A stretch of DNA of 64,000 bases, taken from positions 1 to 64,000 of the forward strand of contig DF241524.1 of the NCBI GenBank assembly GCA_000507305.1, written 5' to 3'. A program made the translations under genes and the position numbers. Shown here in pieces: positions 11,801 to 24,900 of this stretch. Within the stretch, counting starts at the first letter, position 1. Each line of letters begins with the position of its first letter. Origin of the DNA: Breviolum minutum Mf 1.05b.01. Its lineage: Eukaryota > Sar > Dinophyceae > Suessiales > Symbiodiniaceae. The notes below the pieces were generated by a model. That model ran no database searches. It saw only the letters and a list, made by a program, of their open reading frames with translations, and had not been told where the DNA came from.

Positions 11801-14800
11801 AGGTATTGGACTGGATGTGATGTTTTTCCGTGCGTCAAGGGTGCTGTGTGTCAGTGTCAATGTTCATCTTGATCACGCCATAGTCGACAGCCTCTCGAAT
11901 GTCCTGGCAAGTCTTTCTGTGGAGGGTTAACGATCCTGTGTTGAGCGGTTACATCGTCAGCTTTTCTTTTTCGAAAGCAAATACATGGTCCATGGTGATT
12001 CCTAGCAAGTGGTTATTATAAGGATACATCTTAACCAAATGAAACCACTAAACAAACAGACTGTCAGCAAGGAATTCAGGTCTCTACTGTGTCGAAAACG
12101 GTGGTTGGTGAGGTACGTCCAACAAAAAGATTCTGAGGAACAAACATGTTTTTAATTGGTGAACATACACTCCCTAAAACGAACCCACGAGTTTGCAACA
12201 AATGCTGTTTTGGAGGTAATTTAAAGATGAGATCTTTCAAATAAATAGTTTTTTTTTGCTGGCAAAAAAACTCCTTCAAAACAACCTACCCTTTGTGACG
12301 CCCTAAGTTGAGGCGTCCCGATGTCGAGAAATGGATGTTATCCATGAAAACATGTCTCCTTGGCCACTACAAATGTCGGATCGCTATGCATATAAACATA
12401 TATAAACTAATACATCCTTACAGTGAAATTGACTTAGTAAAGCAAAGAACATGACGTAAACACTTCAACTCATCAAATGATATCCTACCTCCATGTTTTC
12501 CCCAATCCTTCCAAATGACTTGGAGGTCTGTCCCGTACATTGAACAACTGGAAAAATAATACGGCCAAACAAAAATTGGACTCATTCAGTGATTGGTCCT
12601 TACTCCCCTCAATCATGTGACTGGACGCATGGATTCTTGGAAGGTGGGTCCAGATCTTGGAGGCCTTTCCTTTTTTTTTGGCAAAGTGGTAACCTTTTCA
12701 AGAGGGGGAAACTGAGTTTTTAACAAAACATGGAGGGGTGTACATCCCCAAAGATTAACATAGAACCATGAAACATGGATGGTTTGCATCAGATGATTTT
12801 TCTCTTCCAGGGGAAGAAGTATTCTCAGGTGAACCAGCCGTCCATCGGAACCGGGGGTGGTAAGCATGAAGCATGGTAACTTTAACCATCGCTAGTTATC
12901 TCTTACCCTCCTTTAAACAAACATAGCTGGCTGGAAAACCCCCATCTTGAATAGGAAATACATCGACTCAAATGGTGGATTTTCCAGCCAGCCATGTTAG
13001 ATTACCGGACCGTAGATTTTTGTTTGATCGAAACCTCGGGGAAAACCCTCCCTTCTGCTAAGCGAACCAACTACAAGGTGGGCGAGCCAAAAACGACTTA
13101 TAGGGGCCCGTAGCTTAACTGGGATGATATAACCCCTTAAGCGTCCCTTAAGTAGGTTATAAACCAACTTGCTAACGATCGTTACTAACTTCCCTGGACA
13201 TCCAAGTAGGGACCCCATGTCCCTCCATTTATAACGATCGGCTCCGGGGGAGCCCAGCTTGTAAGATTCTCCCCGCACCTTGATGTCAGAGCCACTTCCA
13301 CCATGGAAAACAAAGCTCACGGGCTTAGAACCCTCCTTTCGCGATGGTTTTGGATGGCTAATAGGTTTTTGTATGTTACCAAACCCCAATATGAAGCTTG
13401 TTGTGGAACTTCCCATCGGTTTGTTTGTTTCTTGAAAAAAATCCTACACGAACTCTCCAGGGATCCAGGCAAAATCCTCCTGACGTTTGTTGTTTTGATG
13501 ATATGTTTGTGGGTCATAGCCATAGCGAACTTTCAGGATGTTTTTGATTGGTTTTCTACAAGGTGGGCCCCGGAAAACCGGTTATAAATGGGCTTATAAC
13601 CCTTATAAATGGCCTAAAATAAATGAGTAGTAACTGTTTTTTTGTTGACCTTACTTAAAGGAGTTATTTCACCCCATTTATATCTGATAGGGGCCCACCT
13701 TGTAGGGTTATAGAAGGTGAACATGCACTAACTATAGGATGACATCACATTTTTAGCCGGGATCGCAAGCTAAAGTCATCATCAAAAACCAAAGATTGCA
13801 TTCAATCCATGCAGCACTGGTCATCCCTTTGCTTGTTGAAAACCAGCATCCCATCATGATGGGTAGGACTGAAACCCTACAGAATTTGGGATAATTTTGC
13901 TCTTCCCATCATTTGAGATTTACTTACAGTACCACTTGCAATAAAAAAACATGGCAGGACATCAGCAACGGAGCAACACATTCGGCTGGTGACCTTTATA
14001 TTCACGGTCAGTTGGAGCGTCTTTTCTAGCCAAAGTCGGATGTTTCTAGACTCAGATATCAAGATTATCAAATCAAATGCATCGTTCTTGAACTAAATCC
14101 AATTCACAACTGATTATTGCAGATACATAGGATCTCTCTTTATCATCTAGATTTACTAGTTGGTGGTTTCAACCCATTGGAAAAGTATTAGTCAAAATTG
14201 GATCATTTCCCCAGGTAAGGGCGAAAATAAAACATATTTGAAATCACCACCTAGTAGATTTATTCATTGTGGTATATGACATGTTTCTCCTTGTTTTTGT
14301 CACCCCGAACACCCCCAGTCACACCCGAGGCTTGGTGTTTCCCTGTATTTATGGTAACAACAAGGTATGATATCTTCTCACACACTCCGCATGAATGGAT
14401 GCCTATAGGGCCCATAGGGCAACAAAAAAACATCCCAGCAAATCATGGCATCATCTTCCTCCCCCTAGGCCATGTTACAAACTACTTTTGAATCTGACCT
14501 TTTCCTACAGAAGGTACTATTTTTCAACACCTCCAACAAACAAGTATTGGGAACCCCAATTCAATGATACCTGGAGCATCCATACACCTTGGACATCACA
14601 AGGTATGAAAATTTGGATGTCTGAAACATGTGGTCGTCATGCCCTCATCCCATCATCCCATGCCCCTTTCAGTCGTCAAGTCGTCCTCGGCACCGATCTT
14701 CTCTGAGATGTACTTCTGAGCCTTTGAAAAGGAGAGTTAAGTCCGTCCATACAATTGTGGAGCCCCTCTAGCTGTAAATGGGCTTACAACCCCCCTTAGA

Positions 14801-17800
14801 ATCCTAGAAGAAATTCGGCTTACCAGTTGATACGGTTGATATCCATTTTTTTCACAGGGTTTTATACATCCCAGCTGGTTGTTTGGGATTTCTTCCATCA
14901 ACCATATTCCTAGAAGCTGGGCAAATAGGATCCAGTCACAAATAGGGTGAAATAACTCCTATCAATGGACTTATAGATGGGCAACTGGGGTTATAACTTA
15001 TAACCCTACTTATAGGAGTTTTCACCCCATTTAAAACTGGTAGGGGCCCACCTTGTACCGAGTACCAAGCTGATTCTATTTTCAATATGGTGCTATTACC
15101 GAGTTTGAAAGGATTAAAAAAACTGCACCTTAAACAACCAAATTCATCCCTATCTGGCCAACATATAATATCTCACCAACCTAGATTTTTCTGAAATAAA
15201 GGGGTCCCATTTCCCTTCCTATTCGCTACCAGGTCGCTATAATTTGACCAGATCCCTACGATCCGCACCTTGTCTAAGATCGTTGGTTCCAATTTCACAT
15301 TGCCTGGTTGATACACGCCATGTACATTGCCAAAAGCCGCCGCCACGGTGAAGAAACCATTGGGGACTTTGCTTAAGGCGTCATAGACCTGAAAGATCTC
15401 CTGCCAAGCAATAACGCCAAACAACATGTTGTGAAGAAAATGGAAGCAACAGTTTTTCAACTAGTGGTAAATTGGTGGCTTGAGGCCTGGTGGTTTGGGA
15501 TACGAAGGGTACCCCTAAGTAACCATCCCTTTGATAAGGGGATCCCAGCAATCCAAACCACCAACCCAAACCACTAAATAATCAGTAGCTGAGAAATAAA
15601 ACCAGAAACAAAACGACTAAGCCAAGGAAACCATACTTGCCTAGGTGATGTTCCATGTTTGTTTTTCCGGAGATTTTTTCCTACCAACAACAACCTTTTC
15701 ATGACACCATGCTGTGAATAGAAGGATTGAATATGATGAAATCCTTTAACTACCTGGTCAATGAGTAAAATCATATTCTATTACGACAAATAACAATCGT
15801 AATAATGATAATAATAATATATCATATATCATACAATATACAAAATATATAATTAAAAAAACATAACAAAACATAGTACTATGCAACAGTATTATAACAG
15901 ACAATTCATCAATAACAACGTATTAACAATACTAAATATGATAAACAATATTTTGAACTTAAAACGTCAAAATTAAAGAGGTGCTTCAAAAAAAACAAAG
16001 GACTTTTGACAGACAAACGGAAATTTCTGTAGTTGTAGGCTTTGAGAAAATGTATATAGCTTTGAGAACAAAAAGGTAATGATGGAAATTCTCACGACAA
16101 ACATGAAGAAATCAACTACTTCAAGTTTTAAAAGCTGACTTGGATGAGTGACTCCCGCTACCAACATCTGTCGCAGACTGATCCGGGGATTGATCCATTC
16201 ATCTTGGAAGCAACATCTCTCGACATCAAAATGAGGCCTAACAAATCGAAATATTGTCCATGGTTTTTGGCTACAGAAAAATGATACTAATCTTGAGGCA
16301 AACCTTGAAAGTTGCATTTTACTAATGATGATCATACAAGTACATGATAAAATGAATTAGGATAATTGTAAGGTGTTTAGGCCATTGTTTAAGCACATAA
16401 ACTAAACCTGAACTATGTATAATGGCGTTTTGAAACAAATCACCTCTACTAAACCACCATTTCTTCGGTTTGATCGCTATGAAAACCTTCATCCATGTTG
16501 CACCATCATGCTCCCTCCTCCGGCTTGGAATAAAGATCTTCAGGGTTAGCATCTTCGTTGTTGACGCCATCCTCTTCACCACCTGCATTTAGTTCCCAAC
16601 AAAAATTGGGGAAGCAAAAAACAAAACATATCAGTTGAGGTGATACACCCCTGAAAACTAACATGACAATGGAACATCACCACTGTTTAATAGGAGATAC
16701 ATCTTCAAATGGTTGCTTTTCAATTGTCATGTCAGTTTTCTGAAAGGTTTTCAGGGTTTGCTATGTGCCCCTTGTGGAGAGGGGGGTTGATATACATCAC
16801 CAAACTGCCTCACGCAACCCTGCTTAGGATGTACTACCCCTCAGCCACCTAGAAATGGGACCACCAAATCTCGTTTGGTATGGGACCATGGTTTTTTGGT
16901 TAGAGATAGTCGTTAACAAGGTCTTAGTAAGACCATGTTTCTGAAGGGGTGTAGGTTCACCGACCATAACATTTAAACAAATCCCTGGGACATGTTTTTT
17001 ATTAGAGATTATTTCTTATGACACTCAAATAGGGGTTGATATAACTAGACACGATGGACATCCAAATACCTCCCTGAGGTTTGGTGTTTTGAAAAAAAAA
17101 TCCTTCTCAGTTTCGGTGTTTAGATGGCTTTAGTGACATATGTGAGTGAATATATTCAAGTCTGTCACTGTATAATGCATATATACAAAATAAACATGTG
17201 TATCTACATGTAAATAAGTCTATATAAATATAAATAGATATATACACACTATATACAAATATATGTATATATATAAACATTTTATATAAAGTAGATACAC
17301 ACCCACTCAGCCCTTTCCAACCATGAAACAACAAGTTTAGACTTTATTTTTTCTACTAATTCATATGTAATTCCCAAGAGTTTACTGGTTGGGGATTTTT
17401 GTCAGTGAATACATACACATTTTTCCCGTAAGGTTGAACAAACAGCAAAAAATGTCGCCAACATCTTTGGTAGCCAAACGAGTCATCATGCCATGTAAGC
17501 CACGAAAAAACCATCGGATACTTCCCATTGAATCCTGGGTGTTTAATAGGGATCCTGAAAGAAATCATCACATAGCTGGGCAGTATTTCAACCCTTATAA
17601 ACCCCAAACAACCGCACTGCTTTTTCCTTTCTAATTGCTCATGTGGATACCCAATTCACCTGTGATTCCAAGCTCCATTTCGAGACCACAATTCACCTGA
17701 AAAAAAAAACACAGCGGAGATATGGACCCGGCATCTGAAAAAAAAGAGGGGGGGACTGTTTTATACTACTTGGATGTCACAGGAAGTTAAGGAAGTTAGT

Positions 17801-20507
17801 AAAAGGTTAGGATCGCTGGGTTATAACCCCAATATACCCCATTCATATGTAGGTTATAACTTAGTTATAACTTATAACCCATTCACCAACCACTTTCTAA
17901 TCTCCTGGGAAGTAGTTAATCTAGCCCTTTAGACATCCAGCCATACCGAAAATGAGATGTCCTGACTGGATGCTAAAAACATACCTTAAAAAAACACCAT
18001 ACCTCAAATATGACTGGATGTCGAGGGATGTGTAGGGAGACATTTTGTCAACTTTCGTATTTCTGGTGCGTCCCATTGTACACGAGTGGAGCGCTATGGA
18101 CACAAAGCCAGAGGCAAAATGTAGGAACCTGCCAATGGTGGATGCACCATCTGATATTGTTGTGGTGCTCTTGTATATTTGTAGTTTTATGTGATCATGT
18201 CATTTCATTTTTGACTATAAAATTCCAATTATATGAATTATGGGTATATGACCAAATTTGTGAACCGGGCTGCTTAGCAATTTTACGAAAAAAACCTTCT
18301 CCAAATCTCAGATGTCCAAGTTGGCATACCACTTGCTCATTGGCAATCCTTTTTAATATCCTTTTACGTACTCTACATGATCCAAATGATCCTATTTAAA
18401 TCCCAAAGATAAACTTCTACCTGGAAATTTTAAGGGTAAACTATAACCACACACGGGTTCTAATGCGAAAGGTTTTTGCACTATTGATGTGTGATCTGGA
18501 AAGTTTCTACTTGGATTCTGAAACAGGCTATGGCTTCGGATGCTCCCCACAGGATGTAATCGTCACCACCACAGTTTTAGTAGAGAATTCCCAACCTACA
18601 TCTTCATTTGCCACATTTTGCACCTCTGAATACTTGGAAGGTGGAGCATCCCAACGTATGGCTCAAAATTTTCGTATGAACACGTTCAGGACGACGAAAT
18701 TGACCCTAATAAAGCTATATATTTCCAAGCATCAAATTTGGAATCCATGATTTTGAGCTAGAGTCACATGGGTGAGGAAGAAAACAAAGCAAATGTTACA
18801 GGAACCATGAAATTCTTGGGGGTTAATGACAGGATCCTTATAATGGTTTCATATAATCACCAAAAAAAAATTGTTTCATTGTCTATACACCTTGGAAAAT
18901 TAACATGGGACCCAAAAATGAAGATTTGGAAGATAATTTTCCTTTTGCATTAGGTGATTTTCACGTTCCATGTTAATCTTCCCGGGTGTATAAACTGCAA
19001 ATAACCAGGGACGCTTTTTTCATTGCATGCTCACATGGACAGATCATCCTAAACAGCTCTGTTCACTCGCTTCTCATGACGGTCTTGACTCCTATTGCCC
19101 TTGCAAAGATCCTTTTTTTTCAATCTAATAGCAAAACTATACAGTATAATCAGTATACATAATATACATATGTATACTGTATACACACTATGATATAACT
19201 GGAATATGCAAAACGAAACATACGACACTACATATATCCCATACCATCCATGTATGGCATATTTACCTACATTTACCATAAAAAATCAACCAAATGTAGG
19301 TAAATATACCATACATGGATGGTATGGGTATTGTTATTACTGTATCATTTATCACCTTTTTTTCCCCCCCAAAAAAAAATCTCGACCTAAAAAATAGATA
19401 GATCCCCCGTTGCACCTTGGCCATGCGCTCCAAATACTTCACGCAAATCTCCTTTGTGTTTCGGAGGAAATCGTGAAGGTCAAGGCACCGGGTCACGGGT
19501 CATGGCAGCTAAGCTATGGGGAAAATGGTAAGCCATTTCGGAGCCTGCAAATAAAAGTCGGTTTGGAACGGCGTGGCGTAGCTTTCCCCTACGAAATATA
19601 TGTAATCCCAAGGTACCCCAACCGTTTATTAAATGGATGGCTATCAATTGGATGGTGAACCAAATCTTTATATAGAAAATGGTTGGAAATCACCATTTCC
19701 ATCCATTGATAAATAGTTGGCCTTAGGGTTCCAGGTAAATATTCGTAATCCCATAAAGTTGAAGGCCAAACTCGCAAGCCACATGAAACTTCAACCTGTT
19801 TGTGAATGATCTGGATTACTACCCCACGTGACATGTACAGTTTGCCATGTTTGTCAATACATGTAAACTTGGTGTTTTCACAAACCAACGGCCCTGACAT
19901 GAAAAGGGTCAGGGCCAAGCTTTCAAATGACTTAGCTGCACATAGGTCCAGGGTTATATAGGGTTACAACCCTTCATATGGGAATTCGCTGACTAGGTGG
20001 TGGTTTCAACCCGTTTGCCAAAAAATATATTCGTAAAACGGATCATCTCCCCAAGTTGAAAGTAACAAATCTCTGAAACCACCACCGGTCTGTTGGGTCC
20101 CAACCCAACTAACCCTATAACCCGACAAGAGCCTACTTTCCATTGAATCCTGGTTGTTCTATAGGGATCCTTATATTGGTTTATTATAATCCGCATTTAA
20201 GTGTGAATCCCCTATGTACCCTAAACAACTAAGGTTTACGAAATAATTCCCATTTTTCACTGGGTACCGTAGGAACTTTCATCCCCAACTTTCATCCCCA
20301 ACCAACATCCAGGGGCTTTTTTTACTATCGCTCAAAGGGGCAATGTTCTCTTCCAAGGGCTCTTCGGAGAGGTCTAACATATGACCTCAGCTCAGCAGCA
20401 GTTCCGCAGGACCAATGAGGACGAAGCCACAACGAAGTTGTAAACAAGCCCCACAAAATAAAGGTTAGCAAAGGAAGCAAACGAACGAAAGAAACAACAC
20501 ACAAACC

Positions 20508-20545
<38 letters not shown>

Positions 20546-21906
20546 CAAACAAGCAAACAAACATTTCTTGGAAGTTTTTATTTGACCAAACTGAATGATG
20601 TCCCAGCCAGGATTTGTTTAAAAATAGACACTGATCGGGTCAGGTGATTCTTACTGAGAAATCACCCCGAGAATCTTATTTCTATAGAATCAGAAGTCAA
20701 TGACATTAAAACATTTGGTAAGTTGTTCAACATTTACTACGTGGAAATTACAACCATGGGACATTTTAGTGCAACTATCAAGGACACCCAAGTGAGCAAC
20801 GAAAAAAGAACTCTTACTTCCCATTGAATCCTGGTTGTTTTAGAGGGATCCTCATAATGGTCTTCTGTATTCCCTAATTTAACTGGGTAGTATAATACTC
20901 TATAAACCCCAAGCAACCAGTTTTTGTTCATTGCTCAAGGGTACCCTTCCCTCACCCTCTTACAAATAACCTGTCTCCTCTTCACTTTTTTTGTTTAGGG
21001 CCCAGGGGCTGGAGAAGAGAGGCTCACCGTGACGTTCGAAGTAACGTTCGTCGGCCTGCAGCCGAAGCCCAAAAGGAAAGGATCGTCTTCCAACCATTAA
21101 TTTTCGCCCGCTATGTTGGTTTCGAGGAGGGTAATACTTCAACTTGTTGCATTTCTAAAAAATAAGTGATGCTTGAGCCACCTTTTAAAGCATATATGTG
21201 TCAAATTGCATCCAAAAGGCTTCAGGTTCCAATTTCAGAAACCTCTGAAAACCCACCATAAATGTGGTTCCCACCTTGTTTTACCCATCAAAAATACATT
21301 CTTGTAAACTAACCTGGCCATGGAAAATCACCAGTTTTGATGTAGGAAATAGATCTTCAATCCGGGTCCATGCTCTATGTGCTACGTTTTAGTTTACCGG
21401 AGTGTACCTTTCCATCAATACTGGTTGTTTCAATCCGGGATCTGTAGTTTTGCACAATGGTTTATGAAAACATACCCAAATAACTGGGAGGTATTTCATG
21501 CCTTTTATACCCTACCCTCTGGTAAACTAACATAGCAATGGAATATCCCCATCTTCGATAGGGAATACATCTTCAAAGGGTCCATTTTCCATTGCTATGT
21601 TAGTTTACCGGAGTGTAAACAACCATTTTGTAACAGCAAATATTTTTTTTCGGTTGTTCAAAAAGTTCCATCAAACTCACAAAACCCTCCCCCAAAAACG
21701 GGCCGGGACAACCCAGGTCGGTTACCGGCGTTTGGCGTTGCACTCCGCGCCTCCAAGAGGCCATCAAACCAGGGCAATAACCTCGGGAGGTGATCCCAGA
21801 GTGGTGATGATGAGGACACCAACCGAAAGGAGTTGATGCGGGCATTTTTTGGGGAAATCAACCACTCAAAATATGTAGTTTGATTGGAAACAGATATGGG
21901 TAATTC

Positions 21907-21948
<42 letters not shown>

Positions 21949-24900
21949 CTGATGATGATGATGATGATGATGATGATGTTTGCTTGGAAAAGAAAAATGT
22001 TGCGAAAAACAAACAAGTTAACAATATATATGCTTGGACATTTAAGCATTCTTATGGTGAAAAGAAAGGGTTATTGTGACTTGATCAAGGACTTCCCACA
22101 GAAAAAACTGCGCCTGATATAGACTTGCTTTCTGAGAAAATGATTTGTTTTGTAAGGCAAGAACATGATTGCAAGATGGCGTGTTCACAAATGTATTCCC
22201 ACCAAAATGGTCAACAAATCATCCACAATTCCTCACACATAAACTTCAACAAGTGTTTCAAGGTTTCGTGAAACGTGGTGCAGCAAAAAAGTATCGAAGG
22301 TATCCCGGAAGATTAACGGGTGGTTCACCTGAATTTTTACGGGTCCCCTGGAAGAGGGATAATAATCATCTTGCAAAACAATTACTGTATGTTCAAGTGC
22401 GGTTTTATTGTTATTCATCAGGGTAGAATCCGTAAACGAAAAATGCCTTAAAGAAACAACCCTATGTGATTCAGTCTTATCCTTTGATCTTATTGAAGGG
22501 TCACCTGTCCAACCAACCTTTCTAAAAGTTCACTAATTATTAAAATGGTTGGCTATCAGTTGGAGTCGACTCCAACTCATGAAGTACTATGAAAAAATGG
22601 ATTTCCATCCACTCAAGAATGCTTGGTTTTAGAGTACCAGGCAGGTCCAAGAAACTTCTTCGCACAGTGATCCGTATGCAAAATCACCGGCACGCCATAC
22701 TGCTCTGCCACAGCGCGTGCATGGTAGGCACCGCTGACGGCACCCGCAATGGCGGCGTGGAACTCGGTGTTGTCCTGGGAAGTTGCCGATGCTGCGAGGC
22801 AATCATCACCCGAGCCCCACCTTTCAGGCTGCCTAGGAAACCCTACAGGATTTCCATTATACTTGTTGATGATTCAGAACTCCGGTAAACTCACCAGTTG
22901 AGGGAGGTAGTTTATCTGATTGTTTCCAGGGTTCCTACACATTGCAGGTGGTTTTTGCTTCGGATTTCTGAACCATCAACCGTATTGCTAACCTAAACCT
23001 TGTTGCACTTCTTTTGAAGGGAAATCCCTCAATAATAGCCATATACATTTGCAATTGATACCCTTAGAATGGGTGCCATTTCATGACCCCTGCGTTATCT
23101 AAGATGTGTTTTGAAACTTGGAAGTATGGCTCTAAATCGCTCCCTGTTCTGGTTAAGGCATCTTACAACATACCCCCAAGCGCTCCTTTTCTTGCTACCT
23201 TCCATTCGCACCAGCGATAAGTTATGGTAGGGAACATCATTAAAAAAAATCATATATATGTTAAGATCTTCAAAATTTATTGGGCAGAGTTGAGCCAATA
23301 TTCCCACAAAAAAAAAAATGTTCAGAAAAGTTGGTAGAAAAGACTCTACCTGAAACGCCAAGTGTCCTATGTTTTTAGGCAACGTTAAAACCCCTAAAAC
23401 CAGCAACTAGGCTGCCTTAAAAATAGGGCACTTGGCTTTCCAGGTACAAATAACCTTTTCACTCATGCACGGATTTTTAAACAGGATGCGGATTCCACCC
23501 AGCAATTTTGCCGCCACTCGGATGCTTGATATGGATATGGGTTATTTAAAAGAAATTCCGACCCCTGCTTTCAGTACATCCCATGGAAGAAATCCTGCAC
23601 CAGTTGATAGGATGTTGATAGGTAGCTTATCTTATCATTTACAGTTTTTGTTTACATCCCCGGTGGTTTTTAGCAAACAGTATGAACGACTTTTACGTCA
23701 AGCATCCAAGCCCTTTCCAGCATAGAACTGGGAACCACCAGCAGAAAACCTCATTTTTAGAACCACCCGGGCGTTTTCAACACTCTGCAACTTATGGGCC
23801 AACAAAAAGTGTTGAATAAGCATCGTTTTGCGAGGATTCCACAGTGAGCATCATGTGCCATTCTCTAATAGTAGTGTCGGGATGAGATACAAAGTGATGG
23901 AAGCACATGGAACTACACTCCTGAACTTGAAGATAGAACCTGAACAGGAAAAAAAACACCCAAAAGCAACCAACCATGTTTCAACCCTAGCTAAGGAGAA
24001 GCAGTGTTTCTGTTGTGGTTGTTTTCTGTTGTGTGGCTTGTATCCAACCCCAAAAAATCCTCACAACATATGATGTCCAAAATTAAGTCACACTATACAG
24101 CTGTATAACTACACCCAGGTTGGATACTGCACTTGTGAATTAAGTGATGTGGCTATGGTTCCTGCTAAGTGTTGACCACAAATTTCGACTCATGTCCTCT
24201 TTTTCGGCACTCCATGCTGGAGCTCATTTTGTACCAACCCGCCACTCATGGGAATCAATCCCGGCCCCCTAAGAAATATATGAATCAGCTAATGGTATTA
24301 ATGGTTAACTGGTGGTTTGGGATTCTAAGGGTACCCTTAAGTAACAATCCCTTTCATAAGGGAATCCCAGGAATCTAAATCACAAACCCAAACCGGCAGT
24401 TTACCATTAGCTGAATGAATATGTCTTAAACAAATACATCCAACAATCCATTATATCCATTGATTTCATACTCACATTGACCATATCTGCTCGGATTTTT
24501 GAAGCTTTCTTTCTAGCTAGAGAAACACTTTGACCACCCAATTCATACGACCTCATTTCCCTCGAAAGTTTTGCAGGGTGAACTCACTCCTTGTTTTTGC
24601 TGGTTGATATAGATAAATCCTTTCAACGGCACAATTGTTGACGGCTAAAAGAATAGCCATAATCTTTCTCAGGGTAAATGAATCTACCAGGTGGTTGTTC
24701 ATATGATTCATGTGATTTTTTTTGAGGTCGGAAAGTCCTAGCTTGTCATGGGGTTTCACATTAAGAGGACGGGTGACAATCTCCTTTTACTATGGATGGT
24801 CATCCCACCTGAACAATGATGGAAATCCTTACAGTGGGTATATAAACCCGGATCCTATGAAGGGTTGATGAGGACAAATCCTCCTGTCCCAATGGGACAT

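Larger units (their letters stand above)
17697..19415. other. FBA-2 intron 11
   Basis: 1.7 kb with an IR-D palindrome (19238-19328), an IR-B element (18883-18991) and an E-like element (17766-17943). The rest is unassigned. Confidence 0.5.

Noticed and set aside
21858-22122. Open frames with runs of Met or Ile
   Set aside because: Product of the ATG microsatellite in FBA-2 intron 7.
22656-22840. GGARVMIASQ frame as the missing phosphate loop of FBA-2
   Set aside because: It is one base out of frame with DNTEFHAAIAG. The accepted frame gives exactly the family spacing without any indel.
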